Program-made: the position numbers and the translations under genes
Assembly (NCBI GenBank): GCA_024234615.1
Contig: JACKNY010000002.1
Coordinates: forward strand, 124,001 to 188,000
Source of the DNA: Pseudomonadales bacterium
Lineage (GTDB): Bacteria > Pseudomonadota > Gammaproteobacteria > Pseudomonadales > IMCC2047
DNA length: 64,000 nucleotides
Reading direction: 5' to 3'
Notes under the pieces: generated by a model
The model's database searches: none
Told to the model about the DNA's origin: nothing
Seen by the model: only the letters and a program-made list of their open reading frames with translations
Part shown: one piece after another, positions 8,513 through 18,337 of the stretch
Layout: the number at the start of each line of letters is the position of its first letter
Position numbering within the stretch: the first letter of the stretch is position 1

Positions 8513-11500
8513 CTAAGCAACGTTTTTTGTCTGAATACGTGCCACCTTGTCGTCACGGCCGTAAAAACGATCTAGTAAAATCGCCTGTTGCTGCTGGGCC
8601 TGCACCACATTGTGTTTTTTGACATGACCAAACCCGCGTATCTTTTTAGGCAAAGCGGCAATTTCAACGGCGAATTCATAATTCTCATCGCAAAGATCGG
8701 CCAGCAGTTGGCGAACCGTCTGTCGGTATTCAACGATTAGCTCACGCTCCTGCCGCCGCTCCTGGGTATAGCCGAAGACATCCCAGCGACTACCACGCAA
8801 GCACTTCAATTTTGCCAACAGCTTGAACACCGTCATAGTAAACCCAGGAAAGGTACGCTTAATAAGATGCCCCGTGGTTGTATCTGTTTTAGCGAATAAC
8901 GGCGGCGCCAGGTGAAATTTAAGTTTGAAATTACCCTCGAATTGCTTATTTAACTGCTTCGTAAATTCTCCGTTTGTATACAGCCGTGCGACTTCATACT
9001 CGTCCTTATAGGCCATTAGTTTAAATAAATTACGCGCGACCGCGTTGGTAAGACGGTTATCATTGGCTGAGAAATACTGCTGTTCGAAATTTCTAACCTC
9101 ATCGACAAAGTGCTGATATTGCTCTGCGTATTTGGAATCCTGATAGTCCGCCAGGAAATTTTTGCGCCAAGCAATTACCGCATCCAGATCAACAAGAAAA
9201 TTCCGGTTCGCTGTATCTAAGTTCGCTAAACGCAAAACCTGTTCCAGGTCATGGGCGGCATACCGCCCCCAATCAAAGGCTCGTTGATTAAATGCTACCG
9301 CCACATTGTTAAGCGTGATCGCCTGCCCGATAGCTTCTACCGAGACTGGAATTAGCCCTTTTTGGAAGGCATAGCCTAAGAGGAACATATTGCTTCCGAT
9401 TGAATCGCCTAATAGCGCCGTTGCTATTGTCGTCGCATCAACAAAGCTGGCTTTTTCATCTCCCACTTCGGTCGCAATAGTTTTCCTCATCGCCTGCGTT
9501 GGGAACTCAGCATCGCCATTTTTGATAAAGGCTGAAGTAATCGACTCATGATCATTAATCACCGCAAAAGAGCGGTCGCGATGCAGTTTTGCCAAGGCGT
9601 CATCAGAATCGGAAACCACTAGGTCACAGCCCAACATCAAGTCAGCATCTCCAGCGGCAATACGCACCGCATAAATATCTTCCTGATTCCGCCCAATACG
9701 AACATGGCTCACCACAGCACCGAATTTTTGTGCCAGACCGGTTTGATTTAAGGTCGAGCAGCCTTTACCTTCAATATGCGCAGCCATCGCCAAAATCGCA
9801 CTAATGGTAAGAACGCCAGTGCCGCCGATACCCGTTACCAGCACATTCCAAGGACGTTCGATTGAGGGCACCGGCGGTGAAGGCAAATCCAAATTCAACT
9901 CAACATTGGCTGATTTGCTTTTACGTAAGTCCCCGCCAATGACACTGACAAAACTGGGACAAAAACCCTTCAAACAACTGTAATCCTTGTTGCAGGCATT
10001 TTGATCGATGCTCCGTTTACGGCCCAGCTCCGTCTCTTTAGGTAATACCGACAGACAGTTGGACTGCACACTGCAATCACCACAGCCTTCACAGACATCT
10101 TCATTGATAAATACCCGCACCGGTGGATCTTCCAGTAAACCTTTTTTGCGGCGGCGACGTTTTTCCGCAGCACATGTTTGGTCGTAAATAATGATGGTGG
10201 TGCCCGGCATTTCTCTGAGCTCCTGCTGGATCGCATCAAAACGGTCGCGATGATCGATGGTCAACCCATCAAACTTTGGAAAATTGGCAGGATATTTATC
10301 GGGCTGATCTGTCACCACGGCGATACGTTGTATACCTTCGCCTCGGAGCTGATAAACTATTTTCTCAACGCTTAACTGACCATCGATGGGTTGTCCTCCG
10401 GTCATGGCGACAGCATCGTTAAATAAAATTTTATAAGTGATATTAACGCCCGCTGCATTCGCTGCACGAATCGCCAAATAACCGGAATGGAAATATGTAC
10501 CGTCACCCATATTTTGAAAGACGTGCTTGGTCTCGGTGAAGGGCGCCTGCCCTATCCAGGTAGCACCTTCACCACCCATTTGCGTGAAGGTATCAGTGCG
10601 CCGATCCATCCAGGTCACCATATAATGGCACCCAATGCCCGCCATCGCCCGGCTGCCTTCCAGTACACGCGTGGAGGTATTGTGCGGACAACCAGAACAG
10701 TAATGGGGAGCGCGGTCTAACTTGCGGCGCGGCTGCGCCAGCATTTGCTCCTTGGCTTCCAAAAAAGCCAATCGCTCATGGATAATTTTGCTATCGTAAA
10801 ATTTGGCGATACGTGACGCAATTGCTCGCGCCACCATAGCAGGGGTCAGCTCACCTAAGTTAGTCAGTAAATCTCTGCCATCTTCATCAAATTCGCCGAA
10901 CACGCGCGGTCTTTCTGCCGTCGGCCAGTTATAGAGTTGGCCTGTCAGCTGATCCTCGATAATACTACGCTTTTCCTCAACGACTAGAATCTCATCAAGG
11001 CCTCTGGCGAACTCATGGGTGGAGACCGGCTCCAATGGCCAAGGCATGCCCACTTTAAATACGCGTAAACCAATTTCAGCGGCGTGTTTGGCGTCGATAC
11101 CCAGATCTTCCAGCGCCTGCATCACATCGAGATAGGCTTTGCCAGTGGTAATAATACCCAAACGCGCGTTCTCGTTATCGACCATCACTTTATTAAGCCG
11201 ATTCACCCGTGCAAAATGGCGTGCGGCATAGATGCGGTATTTATTCAGAATCCGCTCCTGTTCCAAAGGCGTGCTCGGCCAACGCCCATGTACGCCTTCT
11301 TCGGGCAACTCAAAATCTTCAGGAATAATGATCTGTACACGGTTTGGGTCGATATCCGCAGAAATAGCAGAGTCCATATTTTCCGTAATGGCCTTCAATG
11401 CTACCCAGCAGCCGCTATAACGCGACAGCTCCCAACCATAGATTCCCAAATCCAGCACCTCTTGCACATTGGCAGGGCTTAACACTGGCATGGATGCGCC

Positions 11501-11992
11501 GATAAACATATGCTCGCTTTGGTGCGGCAAGGTGGACGATTTACAAGCATGATCATCACCAGCAACCGCTAACACACCGCCATACTTGGAGGTTCCGAAA
11601 GCATTGGCATGTTTCATCACATCCATACTGCGATCAACACCCGGTCCTTTGCCATACCAGAGTCCAAACACGCCATCATATCTAGCACCCGGAAACAGGT
11701 TGACCTGCTGACTGCCCCAAATCGACGTCGCGGCCAGATCCTCATTCACCCCAGGCTGAAAATGAATATTGTGTTTCGCTAAATGCTGTTGTGCTTCCCA
11801 CAGAGCCTGGTCGACACCACCCAACGGTGAGCCTCGATAGCCTGAAATAAATCCAGCAGTATTAAGCCCTGCCTGCACATCTCGCTGATGCTGCAATATG
11901 GGCAGTCGCACTAAAGCTTCAATGCCCGTCATGTAAGCACGGGTGTGGTCTAGCGCATATTTATCTTCCAGACTGATAGGACGTTGATTCAT
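8513..11992 (-). CDS. Indolepyruvate ferredoxin oxidoreductase, fused single-chain type
   Basis: A 1159-residue fusion of the alpha (IorA-like) and gamma (IorB-like) parts of 2-oxoacid:ferredoxin oxidoreductase. An N-terminal pyrimidine-binding domain comes first (GYRGSPLGGVD near residue 51, GDDHACKSS near 145). The thiamine diphosphate domain follows (YCSGCPHNTS near 431, NMGDGTYFHSGYLAIRAAN near 494). A ferredoxin-like cluster region (CEGCGDCSVQSNC near 634) and the gamma domain (TGIGGTGVLT, residues 700-900) complete the core, with a further C-terminal extension. It oxidatively decarboxylates aryl or branched 2-oxoacids to acyl-CoA. Aerobic proteobacteria often carry this long form near amino-acid catabolic genes. 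It is divergent from an Lrp regulator, which likely controls it in response to an amino acid. Which oxoacid it uses cannot be read from the sequence. Confidence 0.92.
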   Translation of the reverse strand: MNQRPISLEDKYALDHTRAYMTGIEALVRLPILQHQRDVQAGLNTAGFISGYRGSPLGGVDQALWEAQQHLAKHNIHFQPGVNEDLAATSIWGSQQVNLFPGARYDGVFGLWYGKGPGVDRSMDVMKHANAFGTSKYGGVLAVAGDDHACKSSTLPHQSEHMFIGASMPVLSPANVQEVLDLGIYGWELSRYSGCWVALKAITENMDSAISADIDPNRVQIIIPEDFELPEEGVHGRWPSTPLEQERILNKYRIYAARHFARVNRLNKVMVDNENARLGIITTGKAYLDVMQALEDLGIDAKHAAEIGLRVFKVGMPWPLEPVSTHEFARGLDEILVVEEKRSIIEDQLTGQLYNWPTAERPRVFGEFDEDGRDLLTNLGELTPAMVARAIASRIAKFYDSKIIHERLAFLEAKEQMLAQPRRKLDRAPHYCSGCPHNTSTRVLEGSRAMAGIGCHYMVTWMDRRTDTFTQMGGEGATWIGQAPFTETKHVFQNMGDGTYFHSGYLAIRAANAAGVNITYKILFNDAVAMTGGQPIDGQLSVEKIVYQLRGEGIQRIAVVTDQPDKYPANFPKFDGLTIDHRDRFDAIQQELREMPGTTIIIYDQTCAAEKRRRRKKGLLEDPPVRVFINEDVCEGCGDCSVQSNCLSVLPKETELGRKRSIDQNACNKDYSCLKGFCPSFVSVIGGDLRKSKSANVELNLDLPSPPVPSIERPWNVLVTGIGGTGVLTISAILAMAAHIEGKGCSTLNQTGLAQKFGAVVSHVRIGRNQEDIYAVRIAAGDADLMLGCDLVVSDSDDALAKLHRDRSFAVINDHESITSAFIKNGDAEFPTQAMRKTIATEVGDEKASFVDATTIATALLGDSIGSNMFLLGYAFQKGLIPVSVEAIGQAITLNNVAVAFNQRAFDWGRYAAHDLEQVLRLANLDTANRNFLVDLDAVIAWRKNFLADYQDSKYAEQYQHFVDEVRNFEQQYFSANDNRLTNAVARNLFKLMAYKDEYEVARLYTNGEFTKQLNKQFEGNFKLKFHLAPPLFAKTDTTTGHLIKRTFPGFTMTVFKLLAKLKCLRGSRWDVFGYTQERRQERELIVEYRQTVRQLLADLCDENYEFAVEIAALPKKIRGFGHVKKHNVVQAQQQQAILLDRFYGRDDKVARIQTKNVA

Positions 11993-12154
11993 GAAAGATT
12001 CCCCCTGAGAAATCTAATCCCTTTCCCAGCGAAAAGGGTCTGAATAGACATTATTATAGACAGGTGAAATAGAATTTATATTCCTATTAATTCTTCATTT
12101 CTAATTTTATTGGTTATATTATCTATTTTTAGAGATTTTTTAGATTTTATATTT

Positions 12155-12619
12155 ATGGATAAGAAAGATATCGAGATACTTAAACTTCTGCAATCGGATG
12201 GAAGACTCACCACTGCCGAAATAGCCGAGCGGGTCAATTTATCGCAATCACCCTGTTGGCGCCGGATTAGTCAGTACGAACAGGCTGGGATTATTGACAA
12301 AAAGGTACACCTGTTGAACAGAGAAAAACTCGGAATGGAAATGGTGGTTTTTACGTCCATTAATCTAGCTATTACCAATAGTAGCTCACTGGAACAATTT
12401 GAGCGGGCGGTGATTCGTTTTCCGGAAGTCATGGAGTGCTACACCATGACGGGCATGATCGACTACATGCTGAAAGTCGTGACCAAAGACATTCGCCACT
12501 ACGAACTCTTTATCAGGAATCACCTAGCGCAGTTGCCCAATATCAGTGCGCTTCACTCGCATGTTTCGGTGACTAAAATCAAAGACACGACCGAGTTACC
12601 TTTGGAGACACAGCTTTAG
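12155..12619 (+). CDS. Lrp/AsnC-family regulator, divergent from the oxidoreductase
   Basis: A 154-residue feast/famine regulator. The N-terminal winged helix-turn-helix (residues 1-60, ILKLLQSDGRLTTAEIAERVNLSQSPCWRRI) matches the family closely. The C-terminal RAM ligand-binding domain follows (MECYTMTGMIDYMLKVVTKDI). I start it at the ATG at 12155, which gives MDKKDIEILKLL, the usual family N-terminus; the upstream extension in the same frame is AT-rich and not protein-like. It shares a 160-bp AT-rich intergenic region with the indolepyruvate oxidoreductase gene and probably senses the amino acid feeding that enzyme. Confidence 0.9.
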   Translation: MDKKDIEILKLLQSDGRLTTAEIAERVNLSQSPCWRRISQYEQAGIIDKKVHLLNREKLGMEMVVFTSINLAITNSSSLEQFERAVIRFPEVMECYTMTGMIDYMLKVVTKDIRHYELFIRNHLAQLPNISALHSHVSVTKIKDTTELPLETQL

Positions 12620-12673
12620 ATCAGCCGCGCCAGAGTTAAGCCCTTAGCCCTAAGACTTTCGCCGCCAGACAGC

Positions 12674-14761
12674 CTACAAGTATAGTTTTATCGACAGCCC
12701 ACCATAAACATTCCGACCCGGCGCCGGTTCAAAATAACGTCCACCAAAGGCGTTAATACGTACGTTCGAGGGGTAGTCCTCATTGGTCAGGTTATTGACT
12801 CCGACAAAGGGCGTCAGCTCAACACCATCCAGCTGAAACTTCCAACCTAGACGTAAATTGGCTGAACGATAGGATTTAGTCTCTGCCGTATTAGCGTTAT
12901 TGGCATAAAAGTGACCAACAAATAGGGTATCCGCCTCCGCAAAAAAGCCTGTTTGATGGAGATAGGTCAAGGATACATGCAACAACTGCTTAGGGATTCC
13001 CGGAATTTGATTACCATCAAAGCGCGCACCATTGGCGTCACTAAAGCGATCAAATTCAAAGTCAGAGTAAGTGTAGGCAAGCGCCGCATCCAGACCTTGC
13101 ATCAGTTCTACCCCTAACGCCAATTCGAGCCCGTGACGGCTTGACTGCCCGGCATTCTCGAAAAAGGTTCGCCCCGGTGATTGCGCCAGCTCAAAGGGTG
13201 TCAGCTCATCCTCCACTTTGATGCTAAACAGCGCCACATCATAATTAAATCGTCCAGTTGCAGAGATGCCTTTCGCACCTATCTCATAGTTCATCGCTTC
13301 CTGCGGTTCGAGGCTCTGATTAAACCCGCCCCCTAGCGGGTTAGCAAACTCCGTAGTGGTTGGCGTTTCAAAGGAAGTGCCCAAACTGGCGTAGAGGTTC
13401 ACCTCGTCGACAAGTCGCCATAGCAGCGCTAGACTGGCGCTCACCGAGTCCAGATCCCGGTTGCCGGAATCATCGCCATCGGTAATAAATTTATCCTCGA
13501 CATCGAACGTTATCTGATCGTAGCGAAGTCCGGCAGTCAACTCAAAAGTATCGCTCAACGCTAATTCATTCTGCACAAACACACCTAAGCTAGTTACTTC
13601 CTCACGTTGCGCAAAAACCAGCGCCTGTCTGCTTCCATCATTATTGTTATAGCGTTTTCGATCATCCTCCTGCATATCATAATCGATACCTATAGTGATG
13701 CGATTATCTCTGCCCAATAGCGCAGTAGTGTTGGTGTATTGAAGTCCACCACCGAAGAAAGTTCTGTCGAACTGAACAATCCCACCATCGAAAAATGGCA
13801 GGCTATTTTCAAAATCTCGCCAAAGCACATAACTACGCGCGATAATTTCGCTCTCATCGCTCAACGATTTACGGTATCTAACGCCTAATTTTTGCTGTTC
13901 GATGGCTTCACCCGCATCAAAGCGGACATTCAGGTTACGCGCCTGTCTAGGATCGGCTTTAACGGCAGCGGCATCGATCCCGCCAGGGTCATCAGAGACA
14001 GGAGAATCAAACAGATTAATCAAAGTTGTAAGGTCAGAGGTTTCATCGAGCTGGATTCGCACACGACTATTAAAATTCTTATTTTCCGCATGGCTTTGCT
14101 CGCGGTAACCATCCAGCTCCATATAGGAAGCACTCAGCAGATAATCCCACCGCCCTGATTTCCCCGCCGTTTTAATCTGTGATTTTGCATAACCATATTC
14201 ACCAAAGGCAGTACGTGCTTCAAGATAGGGCTTCTCTGGTGCTGGCTCAGTGGTAATATTAATTACACCTCCAGAGGCATTCCCATAAAGCGCAGAGCTT
14301 GGCCCTCTTAACACATCAATCTGGCCAATTGAGCTGATATCCACACTATCGAACTGCCCTTGCCCATCGGGCAGCGTATTGGGTATACCATCGACGAATA
14401 TTTTCACGCCGCGCACGCCAAAACTACCGCGGGCACCCGAACCTCGTATCGAAACGCGCAGGTCTTGTGCAAAGTTATAGCGATTCTGTAAAAAGATACC
14501 AGGAATTCTAGTAAGCGACTCATCCAACCCCAGTTGTTGTTGCGCGAGTTGAATTTGCTGCTGATTCACCACACCTATAGCAGTAGGCAGGTTGAACGCC
14601 TCTTTCACTACCCGCGTCGCATTGACCATGACTTCCTCACGTGTTTCATGATTGCTGGCGGCGGTTGCAGCAGATCCTGTCAGCAGGGTTAAAAGCAAAC
14701 AAGTAAAACCCCAAAAATATTCACTACGGATAACTTGAATTTTTCTTATAAACATTGACAA
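12674..14761 (-). CDS. TonB-dependent outer-membrane receptor
   Basis: A 695-residue receptor. A signal peptide (hydrophobic TCLLLTLLTGSAATA, cleavage near residue 35) leads to a plug (TREEVMVNATRVVKEAF, RVSIRGSGARGSFGVRG, VLRGPSSALYGNASGGVIN) and a 22-strand-type barrel ending in GGLSIKLYL. The plug form with RGSGARGSFGVRG and IFVDGIPNTLPDGQG resembles ferric-siderophore or PhuR/FecA-like receptors with short names unassigned. It sits between two Lrp regulators, convergent with the first, so it may be co-regulated with amino-acid catabolism. The substrate is unknown. Confidence 0.9.
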   Translation of the reverse strand: MSMFIRKIQVIRSEYFWGFTCLLLTLLTGSAATAASNHETREEVMVNATRVVKEAFNLPTAIGVVNQQQIQLAQQQLGLDESLTRIPGIFLQNRYNFAQDLRVSIRGSGARGSFGVRGVKIFVDGIPNTLPDGQGQFDSVDISSIGQIDVLRGPSSALYGNASGGVINITTEPAPEKPYLEARTAFGEYGYAKSQIKTAGKSGRWDYLLSASYMELDGYREQSHAENKNFNSRVRIQLDETSDLTTLINLFDSPVSDDPGGIDAAAVKADPRQARNLNVRFDAGEAIEQQKLGVRYRKSLSDESEIIARSYVLWRDFENSLPFFDGGIVQFDRTFFGGGLQYTNTTALLGRDNRITIGIDYDMQEDDRKRYNNNDGSRQALVFAQREEVTSLGVFVQNELALSDTFELTAGLRYDQITFDVEDKFITDGDDSGNRDLDSVSASLALLWRLVDEVNLYASLGTSFETPTTTEFANPLGGGFNQSLEPQEAMNYEIGAKGISATGRFNYDVALFSIKVEDELTPFELAQSPGRTFFENAGQSSRHGLELALGVELMQGLDAALAYTYSDFEFDRFSDANGARFDGNQIPGIPKQLLHVSLTYLHQTGFFAEADTLFVGHFYANNANTAETKSYRSANLRLGWKFQLDGVELTPFVGVNNLTNEDYPSNVRINAFGGRYFEPAPGRNVYGGLSIKLYL

Positions 14762-14928
14762 GGCCTAAAGAATTGGCAGGTTTAACACCCATTAAAACTT
14801 ATTTAGTTCGATAAAATAACACAACCTTCAGCATTAGCGACCGTTTTCAATGGGCAGCCACATCAATGATGCGTCATTCCGTGGTTTGTACCCCAAAGCC
14901 CATGCGCGACACCACTTCAACCGAACGC

Positions 14929-15360
14929 TTATCGTTCTATTTTGGTAGATAAAATAATAGAGGACACCGTCTTCTCCACGCCGCTGGTACCACCTATTAA
15001 ATCCAGGGTCTCGTCCAATGACTTGGTGGATTCCGCGCTTATAACGGCAATCATGTCGTAAATCCCATTGACGGCGTAAAGAGATTTAAGGTTGGCTAAT
15101 TTACGCAACGCCCGCACGACCTCTGCTGACTTTTTTGGGTCGGTACTGATCATCACATGTGCCTTGATTTGACCTTCTGAAAACTCCTCGCTAAAGCGCA
15201 CGGTAAAGCCCGTAATGACTCCCCGCCGCTGTAACCTTTCAATTCTGTCTTTCACTGTTGAGCGAGACAATTGCAGTTTACGAGACAATTCTGCCGTTGA
15301 CTCCCGACTATTCGCACTGAGATAGCCCAATAATTCTTTATCTTTATCATCCAAAATCAT
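14929..15360 (-). CDS. Lrp/AsnC-family regulator of the lysine-type operon
   Basis: A 143-residue feast/famine regulator. Residues 1-55 form the helix-turn-helix (LLGYLSANSRESTAELSRK, LSRSTVKDRIERLQRRGVI), and the C-terminal half is the RAM domain (LYAVNGIYDMIAVISAES). It is divergent from the saccharopine dehydrogenase-like gene over 125 bp, so it likely responds to lysine or a lysine product and controls that operon. It differs clearly in sequence from the Lrp protein at 12.2 kb, so it is a separate paralogue, not a recent duplicate. The stretch 14762-14928 between it and the receptor contains nothing recognisable. Confidence 0.9.
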   Translation of the reverse strand: MILDDKDKELLGYLSANSRESTAELSRKLQLSRSTVKDRIERLQRRGVITGFTVRFSEEFSEGQIKAHVMISTDPKKSAEVVRALRKLANLKSLYAVNGIYDMIAVISAESTKSLDETLDLIGGTSGVEKTVSSIILSTKIER

Positions 15361-15485
15361 TTTGGCGGTTTATCCGTTATTTTGTTTAAAATAAAACAGC
15401 ATATTGATAGATTCAATTGTGTATTCTGATAAAAAAGCCACCTAAACTCAAGTACATAATGAGCAATTAGTAATGGAGGTGGACA

Positions 15486-16595
15486 ATGTATGAAGTGCTG
15501 CTGCTAGGCGCAGGAAAAATCGGTGTGATTATTACCGAACTGTTAGCCTCTTCAGGAGATTACCGCGTCACGGTGGCGGATATGGATCAGGCCAACCTGA
15601 ACCGTCTGCCACAGTATTCGAATGTAAAGCCCCTCGTTCTTGATGTCACCAATAAAGCCGACTTGATGGCGGCGCTGGACGGGAAGTTCGCTGCTCTTAG
15701 CGCCTGTCCATTTGATATCACGAAATATGTTGCCGAAGCGGCGGCTGAAGCCAAGGTACACTATCTCGACCTCACCGAAGATGTTGCCTGCACTAAACTG
15801 GTTAAATCTCTCGCCGCCACTGCCGAAAGTGCATTTATTCCCCAATGCGGACTAGCCCCGGGTTTTATCACCATTGCCGCTTACGAACTAACCAAACAGT
15901 TTGACGAGCTGAAAAATGTCCATATGCGAGTTGGTGCGCTACCAAAATACCCTTCAAATGCGTTGAAATATAATTTGACCTGGTCAACAGACGGGCTGAT
16001 CAATGAATACTGTAACCCCTGTGAGGCCATTGTCGACGGCAAATTAATGGAAGTACCACCACTGGAAGAAGTGGAGGTGTTCTCCCTGGATGGCATTAAT
16101 TACGAAGCCTTTAATACTTCCGGTGGCCTGGGCACACTGTGCGAAACACTGGAAGGCAAAGTCAGTAACCTCAACTACCGTACCGTGCGCTACCCCGGCC
16201 ACCGCGACATCATGAAAATGTTGCTACAGGATCTCGGCCTTAAAGATCGTCGGCCACTATTGAAAGAAATTTTTGAGACCGCTTTACCGATCACCTATCA
16301 GGACGTCGTGCTGATATTTATCAATGTCAGCGGCAAGAAAAACGGTCAACTGGTACAAGAGTCTTACGCCAACAAAATCTATAGCCAAACCATTAACGGC
16401 AAACTCTGGAGTGCGATCCAAATTACTACCGCTGCAGGGATTTGTACTGTCCTGGATTTATTGGCTCAGGGAAAAATACCACAAAAAGGTTTTGTGCGTC
16501 AGGAAGACATTTCCTTTTCTGACTTTATGAATAATCGTTTTGGCCAATATTACGCCCAACAAACAGAACCAAGCTCAAAGGCCAAGGTCGCTTAG
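15486..16595 (+). CDS. Saccharopine dehydrogenase-like / lysine 6-dehydrogenase-like enzyme
   Basis: A 369-residue protein with an N-terminal Rossmann NAD(P)-binding fold (VLLLGAGKIGVIITELLASSG at the extreme N-terminus) and the saccharopine dehydrogenase catalytic region (CGLAPGFITIAAYEL near residue 120, RTVRYPGHRDIMKMLL near 235). Enzymes of this length include lysine 6-dehydrogenase, which turns lysine into 2-aminoadipate 6-semialdehyde, and saccharopine dehydrogenases. The next gene is the relic of a 2-aminoadipate-semialdehyde dehydrogenase (ALDH7), and then comes a GabT-type aminotransferase, so a lysine catabolic role is well supported by context. The start ATG is preceded by GGAGG at a good distance. 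It is likely controlled by the divergent Lrp protein. Confidence 0.82.
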   Translation: MYEVLLLGAGKIGVIITELLASSGDYRVTVADMDQANLNRLPQYSNVKPLVLDVTNKADLMAALDGKFAALSACPFDITKYVAEAAAEAKVHYLDLTEDVACTKLVKSLAATAESAFIPQCGLAPGFITIAAYELTKQFDELKNVHMRVGALPKYPSNALKYNLTWSTDGLINEYCNPCEAIVDGKLMEVPPLEEVEVFSLDGINYEAFNTSGGLGTLCETLEGKVSNLNYRTVRYPGHRDIMKMLLQDLGLKDRRPLLKEIFETALPITYQDVVLIFINVSGKKNGQLVQESYANKIYSQTINGKLWSAIQITTAAGICTVLDLLAQGKIPQKGFVRQEDISFSDFMNNRFGQYYAQQTEPSSKAKVA

Positions 16596-16634
16596 TTTGC
16601 GCCCCTTCATAGCGAAGCTGTACAGGGGAAATGC

Positions 16635-16977
16635 ATGGAGCGAACTGAAATTCTAGCCGACTTGGGTATCAACGATACCCAAGTAAAGAGTGCTGAGCTA
16701 AAGGTCACCAGTCCGGCCGACGGCTCCAATCTCGGCCAATTAAGAATCACCTCGCTGACAGAAATTGATACAGCCATTGCGGCCGCAAAACAAGCCTTCT
16801 CTGAGAGAAAAATAACACCCGTCCTCAAACGCAGCGAATTGATTCGAATCTTTGGTAATGGCGGCCGTGAATCTGGATTCGGATGCGTGGAAAAGCTACA
16901 TGCGCCACATCACCAACACCATAAACTATTCGAGCGAGCTTCCTTTGGCTCAAGACATTAAGTTCGAGACCGACTAG
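16635..16977 (+). pseudogene. Gutted ALDH7 (aminoadipate-semialdehyde dehydrogenase) pseudogene
   Basis: Only the two ends of an ALDH7/antiquitin-type gene remain. The first 66 or so codons (SPADGSNLGQLRITSLTEID, RSELIRIFG) are the normal N-terminus. They join directly to the C-terminal signature GGRESGSDAWKSYMRHITN, INYSSELPLAQDIKFETD, which reads correctly only after removing one extra T at about 16878. The family is near 500 residues, so some 400 codons including the catalytic Cys and Glu are gone. The old stop (TAG at 16975) still abuts the start of the aminotransferase gene. The deletion plus frameshift make it non-functional as an enzyme. The step may be supplied by another gene elsewhere in the genome. 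Confidence 0.85.
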
Positions 16978-18306
16978 ATGAACCTACTGAGAAACGACAT
17001 TAGCAGTAATCAGGCTTTACAAAAGCGGCACTCTCAAGCCGTACCGCTAGCCATTGCGTGCAAATCCGATAGGTATATTGCTCGTGCACAGGGCTCCCAG
17101 GTTTGGGATGTCGAGGGCAACCGATATATCGACTTTACCTCTGGCATCAGTGTACTTAACCTCGGCCACCGGCACCCCAGTGTGCTTTGCGCAATCGAAC
17201 AGCAGTTGGGCGAATATATGCACACCTGCTTCCAGGCCTCACCCTATGAAAAATATATTGAGCTAGCCGAGCGCCTCAACCAACTTGCACCTGGTGAGAT
17301 GCAAAAGAAAACGGCGCTTTTTTCCACGGGTGCCGAAGCCATGGAAAATGCAGTAAAAATTGCACGCTATACCACTGGAAGGTCAGGAGTTATTACCTTT
17401 TCCGGAAGCTTTCATGGACGCACTTTACTAACGTTAACGATGACCGGCAAAGCAAAACCCTATAAAACGGGATTTGGACCACTTGCCCCCGCCGTCTATC
17501 ACACTCCCTTCCCTAACGCCTACCATGGCATCAGTGACCAGCAGGCGTTAGATATGCTCGAAAACCTGCTCAAGGTTTCGATAAGCCCCGATGAGATTGC
17601 TGCTATTGTTGTTGAACCCGTACAAGGTGAAGGCGGCTTTAATATTGCCTCAGAATTCTTCATGCAAGCTCTGCGTAAACTCTGTGACCAATATGGCATC
17701 CTCTTAATTGCCGATGAAATTCAGACCGCTTTTGGACGTACCGGTACGATGTTCGCTTCGCAACATACCGGCCTTGTACCGGATTTGATTTGCACCGCAA
17801 AAAGTCTTGGTGGAGGCCTACCTATTGCTGCGGTCACGGGGACAGCACAGTTCATGGACCAAGTACCAGTTGGTGGGCTTGGTACCACTTTCGGTGGCAA
17901 CCCCGTCGCATGCAGCGCGGCTTTAGCCGTATTGGATACACTGGAACAGGATAGCTTGCTGCAACGCGCCAACGACATTGGAGAGCGAATACAGAACCGC
18001 CTAGAGCAAATTCAAGCACGGGACAATGTCGGCTCGATCGGTGAAATCAGGGGCATCGGTGCAATGATCGCTATTGAATTTGTGTTTAACAAAGATCCTC
18101 AGCGGCCAAATCCCGAACTGGTGCGCAATCTCATGACGCACGCCCGCAATCAAGGCCTGTTGTTGCTTAGCGCAGGCAAGGATGCGCAAGTAGTTCGTTT
18201 ACTGCCCGCGCTGACGATAGATTGGGATGTGCTAGATGAAGGCTTAGATATTCTCGACGAATGCATTTCTCATTTGCTCAGTTCACAAGGTAATCATTCA
18301 AAATGA
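16978..18306 (+). CDS. Class III aminotransferase (GabT/DavT-like)
   Basis: A 442-residue PLP-dependent omega-aminotransferase of full family length. Visible motifs: SGISVLNLGHRHP near residue 55, TGAEAMENAVKIAR near 117, SFHGRT near 144, VVEPVQGEGG near 211, the DEIQTAFGRTG aspartate near 246, and Lys275 in AKSLGGGLP that binds PLP. Closest in style to 4-aminobutyrate or 5-aminovalerate aminotransferases, which use 2-oxoglutarate as amino acceptor. It starts directly after the stop of the ALDH7 relic, in the same operon as the lysine-dehydrogenase-like gene, so a lysine, 5-aminovalerate or GABA substrate is likely. The choice between these is inference. Confidence 0.88.
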   Translation: MNLLRNDISSNQALQKRHSQAVPLAIACKSDRYIARAQGSQVWDVEGNRYIDFTSGISVLNLGHRHPSVLCAIEQQLGEYMHTCFQASPYEKYIELAERLNQLAPGEMQKKTALFSTGAEAMENAVKIARYTTGRSGVITFSGSFHGRTLLTLTMTGKAKPYKTGFGPLAPAVYHTPFPNAYHGISDQQALDMLENLLKVSISPDEIAAIVVEPVQGEGGFNIASEFFMQALRKLCDQYGILLIADEIQTAFGRTGTMFASQHTGLVPDLICTAKSLGGGLPIAAVTGTAQFMDQVPVGGLGTTFGGNPVACSAALAVLDTLEQDSLLQRANDIGERIQNRLEQIQARDNVGSIGEIRGIGAMIAIEFVFNKDPQRPNPELVRNLMTHARNQGLLLLSAGKDAQVVRLLPALTIDWDVLDEGLDILDECISHLLSSQGNHSK

Positions 18307-18337
18307 GTGCCACACTGCGTCTCAATCGGGCATAAGC

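Noticed and set aside
11084..11482. Forward frame of 132 codons in the oxidoreductase gene
   Set aside because: Shadow of the conserved N-terminal domain on the reverse strand; sequence not protein-like.
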